Positions 32,637-45,087 of a stretch of DNA of 64,000 nt are shown here, piece after piece. Source of the stretch: Rhinopomastus cyanomelas. Lineage: Eukaryota; Chordata; Aves; Bucerotiformes; Rhinopomastidae. Positions within the stretch are counted from its first letter, which is position 1, and every line of letters begins with the position of its first letter. The notes below the pieces were generated by a model. It ran no database searches and was not told the DNA's origin. It worked only from the letters and a program-made list of their open reading frames with translations. The position numbers were made by a program, and so were the translations under genes. The DNA lies in contig VXBP01002421.1 in NCBI GenBank assembly GCA_013400115.1, forward strand, positions 1-64,000. Direction: 5' to 3'.

Positions 32637-32768
32637 CTAGTCAGTGGTCCTGTGTGGAGCCATCTCCTTGAAATCCATCTCCTCTGAGGCACCCACAGCC
32701 TTGATCACCTTCTCCCTATAGGCATAGGGTACCTCGTGCTTTTGGGCAGCCACCTGCCTTTGCTGATC
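32637..32768 (-). other. Candidate terminal exon, unknown protein (43 codons)
   Basis: A minus-strand frame opens after an AG (TTACACTAG at its start) and runs to a TAG. It has a natural-looking charged composition: H-E-V-P-Y-A-Y-R-E-K-V-I-K-A-V-G-A-S-E-E, then M-D-F-K-E-M. I do not recognise the family. There is no partner exon, and a 44-codon open stretch can arise by chance. Confidence 0.15.
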
Positions 32769-33993
32769 CTAGTGTAAGGATAATCACTTGGAAACCTGTT
32801 TTCAGGTAGTCAGGCGTTTTTCTACATAGTACCTTGGTCAAAATCCTGTCTTCCCAATCTTCCCAACCTTGTGTGGTTTCTAAAGAGAAGATAGCCAGCC
32901 CAGGTTAAAGCCATTAACTCGGCTCTGAAAGTGCTCTGCAGCACAGAAGTTCTGCTGCCTACAGCTGATGGGTAGTGAAGTCAAGGCATGTTGTCTAATC
33001 CATGGTGAATAGCACAGCTTGGGAACAGAGTCCAGGTCATGTGCCCCTCTGCCAAGTGTGCTAGAATAGGTGGCTTAGAGGTGAAAGGTGACAGCTGTGA
33101 GATGGTCAGTCCTCCTTGTTTAGCAGCAATTAACATTCCTGAAGAGCCTGCACAGGCTTATGGCAGGTAGTCACAACTGACTGTGTGTGAGAGCCTTTAT
33201 GTAAGGTTTTACATGCCAATTGTAGCAAGCACAGATGTCTCCAACCATGAATTTTAATCTGTATTATTTTAAAGTCTCTCTTCAATTTAAATAAGGACTA
33301 TTCCTGAATGCTTTTACAGGAATATTGTGGGGGACACGTAATCTCTTCCAGAGAAAGAGAACTACTGTAAAACCTCGTAAGAGATGGGTTTAAAAAGAGA
33401 ACAATGAACCCACCTGAATGTCCTAATGCAATGCCTTCCTGTGCTGGCACAACAGAGCACTGGCTGCTGCTGCATCACCCAAATTTCCCTGCCTGCAGTG
33501 GTTTTGCTTTCCTGTCTCCAGTAACAAGGTACCTCCCCTTCAAACGCAGCAAAGCTAAATTTAGCTCCTGCAGAGCTGTGAAAGTCAGACTTCAGAGGGG
33601 AACTGGCGAAACCATGAGGAGTTCTGCAGTCCAGGAGACAGAAATAGAAACAGCAAAGTGCCTCCTTGGGTTTTCCCACCTCTGACCAGGCAGCACTGAC
33701 AATGGAGGGGCCTTTTTAAAAAAAATGTATTGAGTTATCATGGGATTTCTGAACATGAGAAGACAGATATCTGCAGAGCCCAGTGCTGCTGGGAGTACAC
33801 TGGAGATAGCTGCTGTCTTTATGATGAAGGGAGCATCTTACCAAGACCAGGCAACCATGTGGAGATACAGTGGTGGTGGCTCTGGCAGGCTGATGCAGCA
33901 TCCTCAGATGCCAGGAGCATTGCAAGAGTAGTTTAGGTTGTGTTTTACTTCCCACTCCTCTGCCCTACAGCTATGTGTCTGCTCAAGTATCAC
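32769..33993. other. No gene recognised
   Basis: Unique sequence. Overlapping open frames of about 100 codons on both strands near 33362-33685 have no family resemblance. Confidence 0.5.
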
Positions 33994-34500
33994 ACAATCA
34001 CAGAACATTAGGGATTGGAAGGGGCTTCAAAAGATCATCTAGTCCAATCCCACCCATCACAGCAGGATCACCAAGATCAATTCACCAGGAACATGTCCAG
34101 GCAAGTTTTAAATGTCTCCAGAGAAGGACGCTCCACAATACCCCTGGTAAGCACCTTCCAGTGCTCTGTCACCCTCACTGTGAAGAAGTTTCCTTCTCAT
34201 ATTGATGTGGAACCTCCTCTGTTCCAGTTTACACCCATTGTCCTTTGTCCCATCAATGGAGCAGAGCCTGGCTGCATCCTCCTGACCTTTCCATATTTCT
34301 AACCCTTTCCATATTTATAAACATTTATAAGCCCTTTCCATATTTACAAACATTAATGAGGTCACTCCTCAGTCTCCTTTTCTCCAAGCTGAAGAGACCC
34401 AGCTCCCTCAGCCTTTCCTCATCAGGGAGATGTTCCACTCCTTTCATCACCTATGTGGCTCTGCGCTGGACTCTCTCTAGAAGTTCTGTGTCCTTCAGGT
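33994..34500 (-). mobile_element. CR1 3' fragment with internal tandem expansion
   Basis: CACAATCACAGAACATTAGG, then GATCATCTAGTCCAATCCCA, back through ORF2 to CTCTCTAGAAGTTCTGTGTC. Contains a threefold repeat of the CCTTTCCATATTTATAAAC segment (34286-34361), present once in its relatives. Confidence 0.92.
34286..34361. repeat. Three imperfect tandem copies, 17-29 bp
   Basis: CCTTTCCATATTTCTAAC, then CCTTTCCATATTTATAAACA with extension, then CCTTTCCATATTTACAAACA with extension, within a CR1 ORF2. Confidence 0.85.
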
Positions 34501-34698
34501 TCATGTTTAGACTCAGTGATCTTAAATATTTTTTCAAACTAAATTATTCTATTATTTGCTAAGGTGACGTTTAAGAGCACAGCTCGCAGAGCTGATATAG
34601 CAGCCAATGCCTTGCCTCAGCTACGAGGATCAGGCACAGCCTGGGAATGTAGCCACTCTACCCAGCACTGGGGTACCTTGAGAGTGGTGCCACCTGCC

Positions 34699-34747
34699 TG
34701 TGGCAAGCTGGGAGCTCCCTGTGGCAAGCTGGGAGCTCCCTGTGGCA
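34699..34747. repeat. 21-bp tandem repeat, 2.3 copies
   Basis: Unit TGTGGCAAGCTGGGAGCTCC plus C at 34699-34719 and 34720-34740, partial copy after. Confidence 0.92.
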
Positions 34748-36630
34748 TGGAGCACAGAGGTGCTCAGGGAAATCTGGCTGCAGTGCACTCATCTAGTCAG
34801 TAAAGCACTTGGTCTTTGTCTTAACCTCATCTTTACTGTTTCTCTGTATGGTGGGGCACTACAGCCATGGTGAAAAATAGCTCTGCTGAGGTTTGTTGCT
34901 AAGTTCCCAGTGACTCTAATGAGGGTAGGGTTTCAGCCTGGCAGCCTATTATACAGTGACTTTCTTACAGTCACAGCCCAATTAGCCAAGAGATGGAAAA
35001 TCTTGTGGGATTTTCCCCTCCATGTTCTAGCTCACTTGCTAAGCAGCTATTGAGAACTGGTTGCCCTTTTTCAGTCTCCCAGGTACTTACTTCTGTTGCC
35101 AAAAATCTCCTCCCTAGCAGGCCACGGGAAGGAGAATGGCACCCCGCTCTCCTTCCCAAATGATCACTGCTGTCTTCTCCTCAGCCACCAACTGCTGAAT
35201 GTGAAAAGATTCATGACATGAGTGTTGACATAGTGAGAGGCTGAGAAATTCTCTGGCTGGTAGTACTGTCCTCAGCCCGACCTTCTCTTCATCTGTATTT
35301 TCGTTTGTCACTCAGGGTGGAGGAGTGTGGCCATGAGTCATCCTGGGGGCTGATGACTCACATTCACTCAGAGCCATTGGCATGCTGAGTGTTTCTTGAG
35401 GCTCTGCCCAAGCTTTCAGGCCCAGGAGCTCAGCAGAAGGAAGGGGCTTTCTCCTTTGGGGGTGTGCATGGGTTTCCTTCATTGTGATTTCTAGCCCCTT
35501 AGCCCTGGTTGTCTTTTCTATTTCGTTGTTTCTGCCCCCAACACATTCCACCTCTGTGCTTTCCAGTTCCAGACAGAACCTGCATCTTTTCCACACATGC
35601 TTTTTGCTCTAACATGCTGTACTCCTCTGCTGCTCAGAGAGAGCCCGCTAGTATTTACGGTTTGTGTGAGACGCTGCTCTCTCGTGGCTTGGACAGCCTG
35701 TATCCTTTAGGTTTTGCTAAGAAATACCATGTTCTTGTAAGTACTCAGTGGCTTGAGTGTCCTTGCTGCTGTATGCCGTCCCTTACAGCTGGTAGTGCCA
35801 CGGGTTAAATGGGCTACTTTCCAGCTGTGCATCTGTGCTTCTTAAAATACCCGTCCTGTCCCCAACTCAGCTTTGCATTTTATCCAAGGTGACTGGCTGA
35901 AGCAGCTGCTAGGCCCAAGCACTTCTCGTTGTCCTCTCTTGTTGAAGATGCACTTTCACATCAGAGTACAGTGTCAAGAAGCAGCACACATGGGATCTTG
36001 GAGGACAATGGCAGCTAGGAGGTTCGTCACACCCAAGGGGGGGTCTGCTCTGGAAAAAGGTGGTGAGAGACACTCTTGAGATGGTTGGTGAGCACCTGCA
36101 GGAAGAATTCTGTTTGATGTGTAAGCCAGTGGTGGTACTGGAAGGGGATTTGAATGACTAAGGCATATGAGATGTGCACCATGCTGGGAAACTGGAAAAG
36201 AGGAGGGCATTAGAGGGTAGCAAAAAAGTGATTGAAGTAATGCTTCCCAGCTCCTTTCAGCTGAGGAGTATTGTAATGTTTAAAAGCATTGAAGTATGAA
36301 CAAAAAAAAAAAGCCCTTGTTTTGATTGCCCAGTGCATGATGGATGTGTTGGCAATGTTTGGTCATGGTTCTGCATCGTTTTCGCTGAGGTTACCTAGAA
36401 ACAGTAGCGGACAGAAGTGTTTCACCATGGCTGAGCTCTAACCATGGGAGAGTTTGCAGGAAAACAAAAAATGGTGTTGGAGAAGGATGGAAAGCCAGAT
36501 TATGTTTTCCTCAGTCTTTCCAGTTTCTCCTTTATTTGTAGGCCTGTTTGGTAAAAAAGGAAGTGATGCAAACAAGTTATGGTTTAGTTCTGTCATATTT
36601 TTTCACCAATTTCTTTCCTTCTGTCTAACT

Positions 36631-36660
36631 GAGAAGAGAGAGAGAAAAGAGAGAGAGAAG
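36631..36660. repeat. AG-rich simple repeat
   Basis: GAGAAGAGAGAGAGAAAAGA and following. Confidence 0.85.
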
Positions 36661-38068
36661 TGAAAATGCAGTTTGTAGCTCTTAATTGGAACAAAGATAA
36701 AATTTTTATTCTCACTACACATTTTCTTCTTAATTTTCATTTTTTAAGAAAGCCAAATTTTTTGTTTGGAGAAGTAAACCAGTATGAATTGGAACGCTGA
36801 ACCAGCCTGTGGTTGACAGCATGACCAAGTGACTCCTGCTCTCTGCTTATGTCTTTGCCTCAGCAGGTTTGAAGATGCAGGGTATGTAAATAAGGCATCA
36901 TAACTGTGCCAATTGCCAAGCTGCAGCGCATCTCAGTTTTGTGTGGTAGGTTAAAAAAACGTATATTTAATCTGAGCCAGCTCATGCATGGATAATAAAT
37001 ACATGAGCTGTTAACAGTCTATCAAGGATGCAAAACCATTCTGTACCCTTCCAGTTATGAAGTCTAAAAAAGTGGATCAAGCTAAGAAGTGTATATACAT
37101 AGAAGTTTTCAGATCAAAGTGTCCCCAGAAAAAAAGTAATAGCTGGAACAGAGTACCTTCCAAAAAACTCTGGATGGTTGCAGTGTTAGCAGAGCCAAGC
37201 GCCCTGGAAGCTGCCAGCCGTGTTCTGTGTCTTTTGGCACTCCCACAACGTACGTAAATAGCTGGAGACCTTTCTGCAGCCAGGAACAAGTGACATGAGA
37301 AAAGGCTCCGTTTCTAAATTTGAAAAGAAAGCTGTAAACAACAGGCATGCTGACTGTAAGTATGCCAGGGGACTTCAGGAGTCTGCCCTTTGGTGCTCTC
37401 TGCAGGCAAGGTCAGCTTCCCCTCTGGTTTTTTGTAAACACAGGCAGTGCATGGGCATGCTCTGAGACTGCTCTTTCCTGAGGACCAAATCCGAAACCGT
37501 AACGATGAGTGGTAACCCAGTGTGATCAGAAGCCCCACGCAAACACCTTTGTTCTAACGAAGCATCGCTCACCAGTTGTCCAGAGTGGCCACCTGAACAA
37601 TACATGCTCCTGCTGTGCAGTTCCTCTGCTTCATCTAGGCTTTGAGGATTATTTTTAGGGGGAAATCAGGATAATAAATCAAGTTCTTAGGCCATGGGAC
37701 ACCGTGCTAAGTTAAGCAAATGGCAATTCACTACAACACGAGTGGCGAAAGAATCTTCATCCTACCCCTTTCCAGGACCACCATGTATTTGGCACCTGGC
37801 CACATGGATTTGTAGCAGGTATTCAATGTCTTTGCTGTTTCCTAGTGCCATTTAAATTCCAGCTGTCCTTCTAGCTTCCATGCAGCAGTACTTCTGTGCA
37901 GCGGGCCACAGATTCTGATCCGATCAGGACACGGCAGCGTTTTGTACTTAGAAGTCATGTGTTAAGTGATCTTTTCCCACATTTCCAGTATTTAAAGAGT
38001 CAGTGTTTTCAGTTGTTCTTAACTGAAAGTTTTGCCACATTATTTTGCAGGAGTGTTTGTTTAATTTC

Positions 38069-38110
38069 ATAGAAGCACAGAATGTTTAGGTGGGAAAAGA
38101 CCCTGAGCAC
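38069..38110 (-). mobile_element. Very short CR1 3'-end remnant
   Basis: TTTCATAGAAGCACAGAATG then TTAGGTGGGAAAAGACCCTG resembles the CR1 3' end on the minus strand; only about 40 bp. Confidence 0.45.
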
Positions 38111-41100
38111 CACCACTATACATTCATGCATCTGAAGAGAAACATGATCCAACAAGGTAACTGAGAACTTCTCCAGCGATAGTGTGATGCCAGGAGCATT
38201 TTTGTTACCCCCAGCAAAAGAGGCTTCTATAGTACCCTAGGAGCACAACTGAAGGCAGTGGCTACCTGTGTGGTGTCATGTGCCAGTGAAAACTGCACTT
38301 GGCAATGGCACGTGGTGCATTTCACACCTCAGCAGCTCATAAGCCCTGGAGTAAATTTTCAGTTAATTCTATCTGGCAGGCAAGGTTATGAGCTCCAGAG
38401 AAAACATAAACCAATGTTTAATCCACTAAATTGCTCAAGATACTTCAGTTTATTAAGCTTTTCAGCTGCTCTTTCTATAGCTGACCAAAGCAACTCTTCA
38501 ACGTTTTCAGCACTTTATTGGGGAACACTATTTTTTAGACTTTTTGGGGTTTTTTTGACAATGTGTTTGAAGTGCTATTCTTTAGACTCATAGCCTCATC
38601 AGTTTTCTACTTCTGTGTTTGTAGAAGATGATAAATGTAACATTTGGGGGGGAAGGGGTCTAGACTTGATGTAGGAGAGAAAGGTTAGTTCTAGGTTCAC
38701 GTTGGCACTTCCTATGCTGCTACTTGAGAGGATACTCCTTCCTCCATGTGGCCAATCACTTCTACTTAACAGCCTTTCCCAGCACCCACACCTATTTGGT
38801 CCAGAAGTGTTCAACCGTTTGTGCAAAGCATCATCTCCAGTGTGTTACAGGTTTGGGGTTTTCTTATCTTTTCCACCTTGTTACTTGAAGCGTCGTGACA
38901 GCATTCATTGATGGCACCACCACAAACTCAATTTTGTGAGTAGTATGTAATAACATTTAACAACACACACAGCAGGGTCTGGACACTAGAAGTGACAGCA
39001 GTTGCTCTGTTTCACAAGGGAGCACTGTTCTTTCTGTTTTATAGATAGTGAACAGGGCACTGAAGAGACTAACAAGGAAACCATGGCAAAACCTGGCCTT
39101 ATTTTCTGGCCCCTTTCTTTTTTTTGTTGTTTTAACCAGAGGACAAGCCTTCCTCGCTAGCATTCCTCTGCTGCCATGAACCCAATGTGTTTAATTACCG
39201 TGTAGCAGTGTTTTTCCATGCAAGAATATTTTGTTCCCAAGTATTCAGCACTTCAAGACACAAGAAATAACTGTGCAGATGAAAGAGCCTGTTACTTGAG
39301 AACAGCTGTTCAAATGCGCATAAACACCCTGCTGGAGTCACTCTGGCTGTTTTGCATGTGATTCACACTAGTAAGAGCCTTAATAGCTGTATCTAGTGTG
39401 AAATTTCAGCTTGTGCCTAGAGCAGACCCTGGTGCTAGTCGCAGTAGGTTAGAGAAGTGCCAGAATTCCGTACTGCTGAGTTACCTGTGGAGAGTGGAGG
39501 TGGCAGGGTAAAGGTTGCCTCCGGGATACACAGTGCAGGACACTTCTTCACCCTTGTTGCCTAATGATTTTTGACTATTGTATCCCCAAAATTCCTACGT
39601 CTCATACCTTCCTAATGTCCTCTGTGTGGGGCATTGGGATGGCTTCAATTGCCAGTTACTGGTAAAGAACACTGATTCCTGGTGACGACGTTCCGTATCA
39701 GCATAGCCGATGCCCTGTTGGGCTTTTTTTATCATACCAAGGTAACTATTGGGGCAGTGGTGAGACAAAGCTGTTCTCTGTGTGAGACTAGGCTGAAAAC
39801 TCATTGTGGTGTGATGGAAATGTACTTGAGGTGTGGAAAAAGAGAGGCCTGTCATCTCCATGACACTGCTGCTCTTCTTGCATAATGAGTTAAATGACCG
39901 ACGTTAAGATACACTGATTTATCAACATGAGATCCAGCTGCATTTTGGGCATACATATAGCTGCAGGGAAAGCCGTATGGGATGATGTGGTCATGGTAGA
40001 GACAGATACGTGCACACCTGCATTGACCAGATCCTGAAGTTTAAATGTGCTTAGTGTGTGGAGCTTTGTGGAGGTGCACCAGCCCGAGAGTTTTATGGCA
40101 TGTAAAATCCTTGCTCCTTCAGCTAATGCTGAGAGACCCCCCAAGAGCCAGCCAGGTAAAGCCCTTGATGTGGTTGTGTGGAGTCTCAAGATTTTAGTAC
40201 GTCAAAGAAAAAGAGAACCAGAGTCACAGCCAAGGAATGTGATCGGGCAAGCTGAATGGGATAAATGGCAATTTGGCATAGGTAAACAGAAACAAGCACT
40301 TCGTGAAGAGAGGGGATATCGTTTGGGTCAAAAGGAGAATGTAGTGGGAGGATATCTTTTAAGGATTGGGGACAAAGATTTCCTAGACAAACACTCCAGT
40401 AAAAGAACATGCTTGGGCAATTTTGTTTTGTTGAGCTCTTACGGGTTGGCACCAAGGTATTTCTCTAGTTTGCTTCAGCGATCTAGGTGAGCTCAGCAGT
40501 TAATCTTCACCTAGTGATCAGTCACCGACACTGTGATACATTAGAGAGAGTCTGTGTTTTAAGAAAAGAGAGTGAGTTATTGAGAGCAAAACAAGACAGA
40601 AGAGGAACTGAGACATTTGCAACTTCACATTTCTAGCAGCCTGATTACAGAATCTGGCTGTTTAACTGAAAAATGTCACAGTTTTAAACACAATTAGATC
40701 TCTGAGGGTGCACAGAGGCACCTCAAAAGTGTCCGCGCATGCTTCTTAAGGGGCAAGAAGTGAAGTGACTTTAATTTTCCTTACTTGCATTTTGGATGCC
40801 TAAATTTTTTAAAAAGCTAATGCTGGAAGTTCAGGTCTGTCACAGTTTACGCTGATATCCTGCCTGATGTGTGCCTGTGGTCACAAGCATCATTTCAACA
40901 TGTTCACATATTTCTAACCATCACACAGCACGCGTGCCACAGGACTAATTTAAAACCAACTACACGTGTTTCTAAAGAACTTGTAAAGATGATTTTGTTC
41001 CTACTTTGCAGTTCCTGTGTGAAAGGCTTAAACAGTACAGGGTATTGCAGATTTGTAGTAGTGGTAAGTAAGATGTTAATTCACCTGAATGGCTGCTCTC

Positions 41101-41316
41101 ATGGGGCCTACGGCGATTTCCTTCCTAAATAATTATCCTTCTCTTCCAGAGAGCCTTGATTTCCCAGTGATTGCGTAATCATGCTTCTTATGATAAATAT
41201 TGGGTGAGGGTACACATGTGGATGAGACCTTAACTTTTACAGACATGAGCAGTCACGAAAATCGAGTACATTTTGCAGAATCAAATACCTCAAAATTATT
41301 AATGAAATGGTTGTTT
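38111..41316. other. No gene recognised
   Basis: About 3.2 kb of unique sequence. The longest frame (40047-40490, plus) begins at GTG and resembles nothing known to me. Confidence 0.55.
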
Positions 41317-41392
41317 CATAGAATCACAGAATCACAACGGATTGGAAGGGATCTCGAAAGATCATCTAGTCCAATCCGCCTGCAACAGAGGT
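41317..41392 (-). mobile_element. CR1 3'-end fragment
   Basis: CATAGAATCACAGAATCACA, then GGATTGGAAGGGATCTCGAA and ATCATCTAGTCCAATCC, truncated after about 75 bp. Confidence 0.88.
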
Positions 41393-42067
41393 TTTCTCAT
41401 TGCTCCTTCATTTTTTCTATCCCCTTTCTTCTCTCCTTCATGTTTCCCCTTCTTCTTCCCTGCTTTCTTTTCTGTAGCCCTACTCCCCAGGTAGAGAACT
41501 ACATTTTTAGACCTTGCGTCGGCACAGGGCTTAAGCACGAAATTTGTACCTAATGCTAGATCAAAGCTGTAGGTTTTAACCTCTTCTTAGACCTGCATTT
41601 TTTGAAAGAATATGGGTTACATTTCCTCTACCTGAGGAAGAACCATCACTTTTTGTAGTCAACTGTCAGAATTTCAAGATGTTTTCTATATGGAAGCAAA
41701 ACATGAGATGTGCTCTGTTACTAAAGGCAGGAAGAAACCTGGTAAAAGTGTCAGCTCACAGTGTATAATGAGGACTATACAAGAAATAAGAACTATTATT
41801 TATGTAACAGTTGCAGATATTAGCGTGAGTTTAATGAAAAGTTAATGGTTCAGATGTAGGAAAAAATTGTGCAGTTTGAGAAAAAAGAAATCCATTTGAG
41901 TTTTCTAGCTGTGGACCTATTTTTTCAGCCAGTTTAGAACAAAATACAGTATTACTCTGCTTGTGGAATGCAAGAGCAGCTCTTAAACATGTTTTGGTTT
42001 GAGTTGAGGGGGTTGCATTCTCCTGTCTTCAGCCAAGGCTTCTCATATTGGCCTAGTCAAGAAGTCT
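41393..42067. other. No gene recognised
   Basis: Begins with a pyrimidine-rich stretch (41393-41480); otherwise unique. Confidence 0.5.
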
Positions 42068-42330
42068 CATGAAGAATGGCTGAGGGAGCTGAGGCTATTT
42101 AGTCAGAGGAAGAGGAGGCTGAGACCTTATTGCTCTGTACAAATACCTGAAAGGACATTGGAGGCAACGGTGTATTCTCACAGCTCATTAGTGGTAGAAC
42201 AAGAGGGAGTGGCCTCAAGCTGCACCAGGGGAGGTTTAGGCTGGACATTATGAAAATGCTTTTTCATGAAAGTGTAGCCAGGCATTGGAACAGGCTGCCC
42301 AGGAGAGGTGTTGAGTCACCATAGTCACCA
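42068..42330 (+). mobile_element. CR1 ORF2 C-terminal fragment
   Basis: GGCTGAGGGAGCTGAGGCTA, CTGTACAAATACCTGAAAGG, GGGGAGGTTTAGGCTGGACA and GGAACAGGCTGCCCAGGAGA are in CR1 order. It has indels and no 3' tail. Confidence 0.85.
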
Positions 42331-44237
42331 GCATGTGAAGAGTTGTGGTGGCTGCTAAGTGGTCTGTGGCACTTGATCACTAACAGCTGGGTACCACTGT
42401 AACACAAAGAGCAGCGAACAAGCTGCTGCCACAAGTAAACTCCAAGCTCCTAAGCAAAAGTTTGTTTTTCTCACTGGCTGCATTTGGGTGAGAGTTGAGA
42501 CTATGTGTTACCCTACAGAACTAGCTCTCCCACCTGATCTTAAAAGCAGTATTCCAACTTAATAATTTGAGAATGAAACAGATGAAAATTTCCAGGAAAT
42601 CAAGCAGACAACTTACTTTCCTTGTGGGACACGGGGCAGTAGATTCTGCAGGTGACTCTGGTCCAACAGCCTGCCTGCAGCAGGAAGACTAGCATCTGTG
42701 CTGGAGGTGGGCCTGGTGTCACTTTGTTGGTTCCAAGTGCACAGCAAGGCAGCCAGGTTAGCAGCCACTCTGGGAGCTGCATTCCTGCTCCAAAGCCCTA
42801 GAGACTGTCCTTTCTGAGCTGCCAGAGGCACTAATAAAATCCATAGCTCTTGACATGCCAACAGGCTTGTCCTGCTGGTGGTATCCCCAGTGAAGAAGAG
42901 TCTGAATTTGTGGTGAAGTTTAAGTCAGGCACCAGTACAAGCCTGAGAGGAGGCAAATGAGGCTGAGAAAAGAATTTGTGTTATAATTAAAGCTACTGAA
43001 CAGTGCTGGATGATGTTCTTTCTGTGAAGTCACTGCAGGTGATGACTTGAAAATGCAAATGTTCTCTGACTGTCTGGTAAGGATGCAGGGTAAGCCGGCT
43101 GCAGTCCAGATGGGGCAGAGCACTACCTGTGTTACTGCTTCAGCTCCTGGAGGGGAAACATGGAAAGGCCAAGGAGACACAGAAATCTGAGTGAAAGCAG
43201 AGAGTGGTTGTTACCAGTTGCAGAACTCTGTATGGAGGCTGTAGGCTTCCCTTTCCTGGAACAGTGTTGGCTCTCACTGCTCTAACCAGCTTCTGCTCCG
43301 TTGGAGCACACTGCTGGCCCAATCCACTGCTTTTCCAGGGCAAGGTGCCTACAAATAGATGAAGGGCAACAGCTGACCTGAGAACATGAGCTAGTGAGAA
43401 GCTTGGAAACCTATGATGTACAAACAGCTCTCCTGTGCTTATTCCATAGAAGTTATATTTTGATTATAACAATTTAAAATGAAGAAGGTGCTGAATAACA
43501 ACAAATGGATTTCCTTTTGTTAAGTGCTAGAAGATTTCATTTGTTTTCAGTACACATTTCTAATGCAAATCAGATACAGCAACGAGTTTTAACGTCAGTG
43601 TCTCAGTAGAAGATCAGTCTGAATGGAGGATGTTGGTGATACATTAACAGGCTGTAGGAACATTTTTGGTTTTCTTTCACCCTTGCTGCAAATTTCCACT
43701 TGGAAAGGTCTTTTGTGCTGCGTTGCCTGTGCCACTTTCCCAAGTGCTGTTTATGTAGTCTCACCATGCTGTATGAGGGAAGTCACAGAGTCACAGCAGG
43801 GCACAGTCGTGGCTGTGGCTGACCTACATCTTGCGGCGCTTTGTCAGTGCCTTGTTATCAGCTGCTTTTGTGTGCGTTCCCCTCTGAAGTGCCGGTACGT
43901 GTTTCTCCAAACTGCTATCTAGAGATGACATTTTCTGCCACGTGCCACGGGCCAAGGTTTTCACAGCTGGTAGAGCATTGCAGGCATAGTTACGCTTCCC
44001 TTCTGTCTGTTTGCCCTGGGTGTTGCTATTTGTGGCAGGACAGGTACTAAAGTGTGAGCTAAGAGATGTGGTTGCTTTTCATTTCAATTTAATTGTGCAG
44101 GGAGCTTCAGTTATGAGGGTGAAATGGCTGCCTAGACTGTATATCAACCAAGATAGGACAAATCAGGATGTAGTTACAAGGTCCTAGCTGTGATTGTCAG
44201 GGCCGGTGATTTTTCAGCTGAAGACACTTGCTGGCCC
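42331..44237. other. No gene recognised
   Basis: About 1.9 kb of unique sequence. No exon or repeat was recognised. Confidence 0.55.
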
Positions 44238-44707
44238 TTAAGTTCAACTGCTGGAGAGAGACCAGTGCAGAGCTACAAAGATGATGAAGGGAGTAGAACA
44301 CCTCCCTTATGAAGACAGGCTGAGGGAGCTGGATCTCTTCAGCTTGCAGAAGAGGAGACTGAGGAGTGACCTCATTAATGTCTATAAATATTTGAAAGGT
44401 GGTGTCAGGAGGATGGACTGAGGCTCTTCTCAATGTAATGTAGTGATAGAACAAGGGGCAAAGGGTGTAAGCTGGAACATGGGAGGTTCCACATCAATAT
44501 GAGAAGGAACTTCTTCATGGTGAGGGTGACAGAGCCCTGGAACAGGCTGCCCAGGGGGCTTGTGGTGTCTCCTTCTCTGGAGATGTTTAAAGCCTGCCTG
44601 GATGTGTTCCTGTGTGACTTGGTCTAGGTGATCCTGCTGTGTCAGGGGGATTGGACTAGATGATCCTTCGAGGTCCCTTTCAATCTCTAATGCTCTGTGA
44701 TTCTGTC
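44238..44707 (+). mobile_element. CR1 3' fragment
   Basis: The ORF2 C-terminus starts near CAACTGCTGGAGAGAGACCA and runs to the 3' UTR GTGATCCTGCTGTGTCAGGG, GGTCCCTTTCAATCTC and TGCTCTGTGATTCTGT. Confidence 0.92.
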
Positions 44708-45031
44708 TCCAAGCCTGATGCAACCTTTACTGATCTCATTTGCTAGATAGTGAGGCTGGTCTTTTGACTGGCTTCTTCAGCAGGTTTTGCCTGGCTGGAG
44801 AAGGGGTGTGAAGCCATTCTTCTGTGGCAAATGAATGTGGCGCTGTTGTAATTTGCAAAATGACTCGTTGGTTTTGAAAAACTTTGTAAGTATTTAGAGA
44901 TTGTTCTTTCTTCTGACTCTCCAAATGAACTTCATGAGGGACAGAAGTGGATATTATGGTTTTCGCATGCAATCAGCAGGATATGAACTGGGTGTTAACC
45001 TTGTAATGACTGGCCCCATCGGTTTGAGGTT

Positions 45032-45087
45032 TAAGCACTCTCATGTCATGACCTTCACCTAAGCACTGTCATGTCATGACCTTCACC
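45032..45087. repeat. 28-bp tandem duplication
   Basis: TAAGCACTCTCATGTCATGA with CCTTCACC (45032-45059) is repeated at 45060-45087 with one mismatch (CTC to GTC). Confidence 0.93.

Larger units (their letters stand above)
34501..38068. other. No gene recognised
   Basis: About 3.6 kb of unique sequence with a 21-bp tandem at 34699-34747 and an AG-rich run at 36631-36660. No exon or mobile element was recognised. Confidence 0.55.

Noticed and set aside
33362..33685. Antisense pair of about 100-codon frames
   Set aside because: No homology recognised and no transcript context; likely chance.
40047..40490. 147-codon plus-strand open frame
   Set aside because: Starts at GTG; no domain, signal peptide or splice context recognised.
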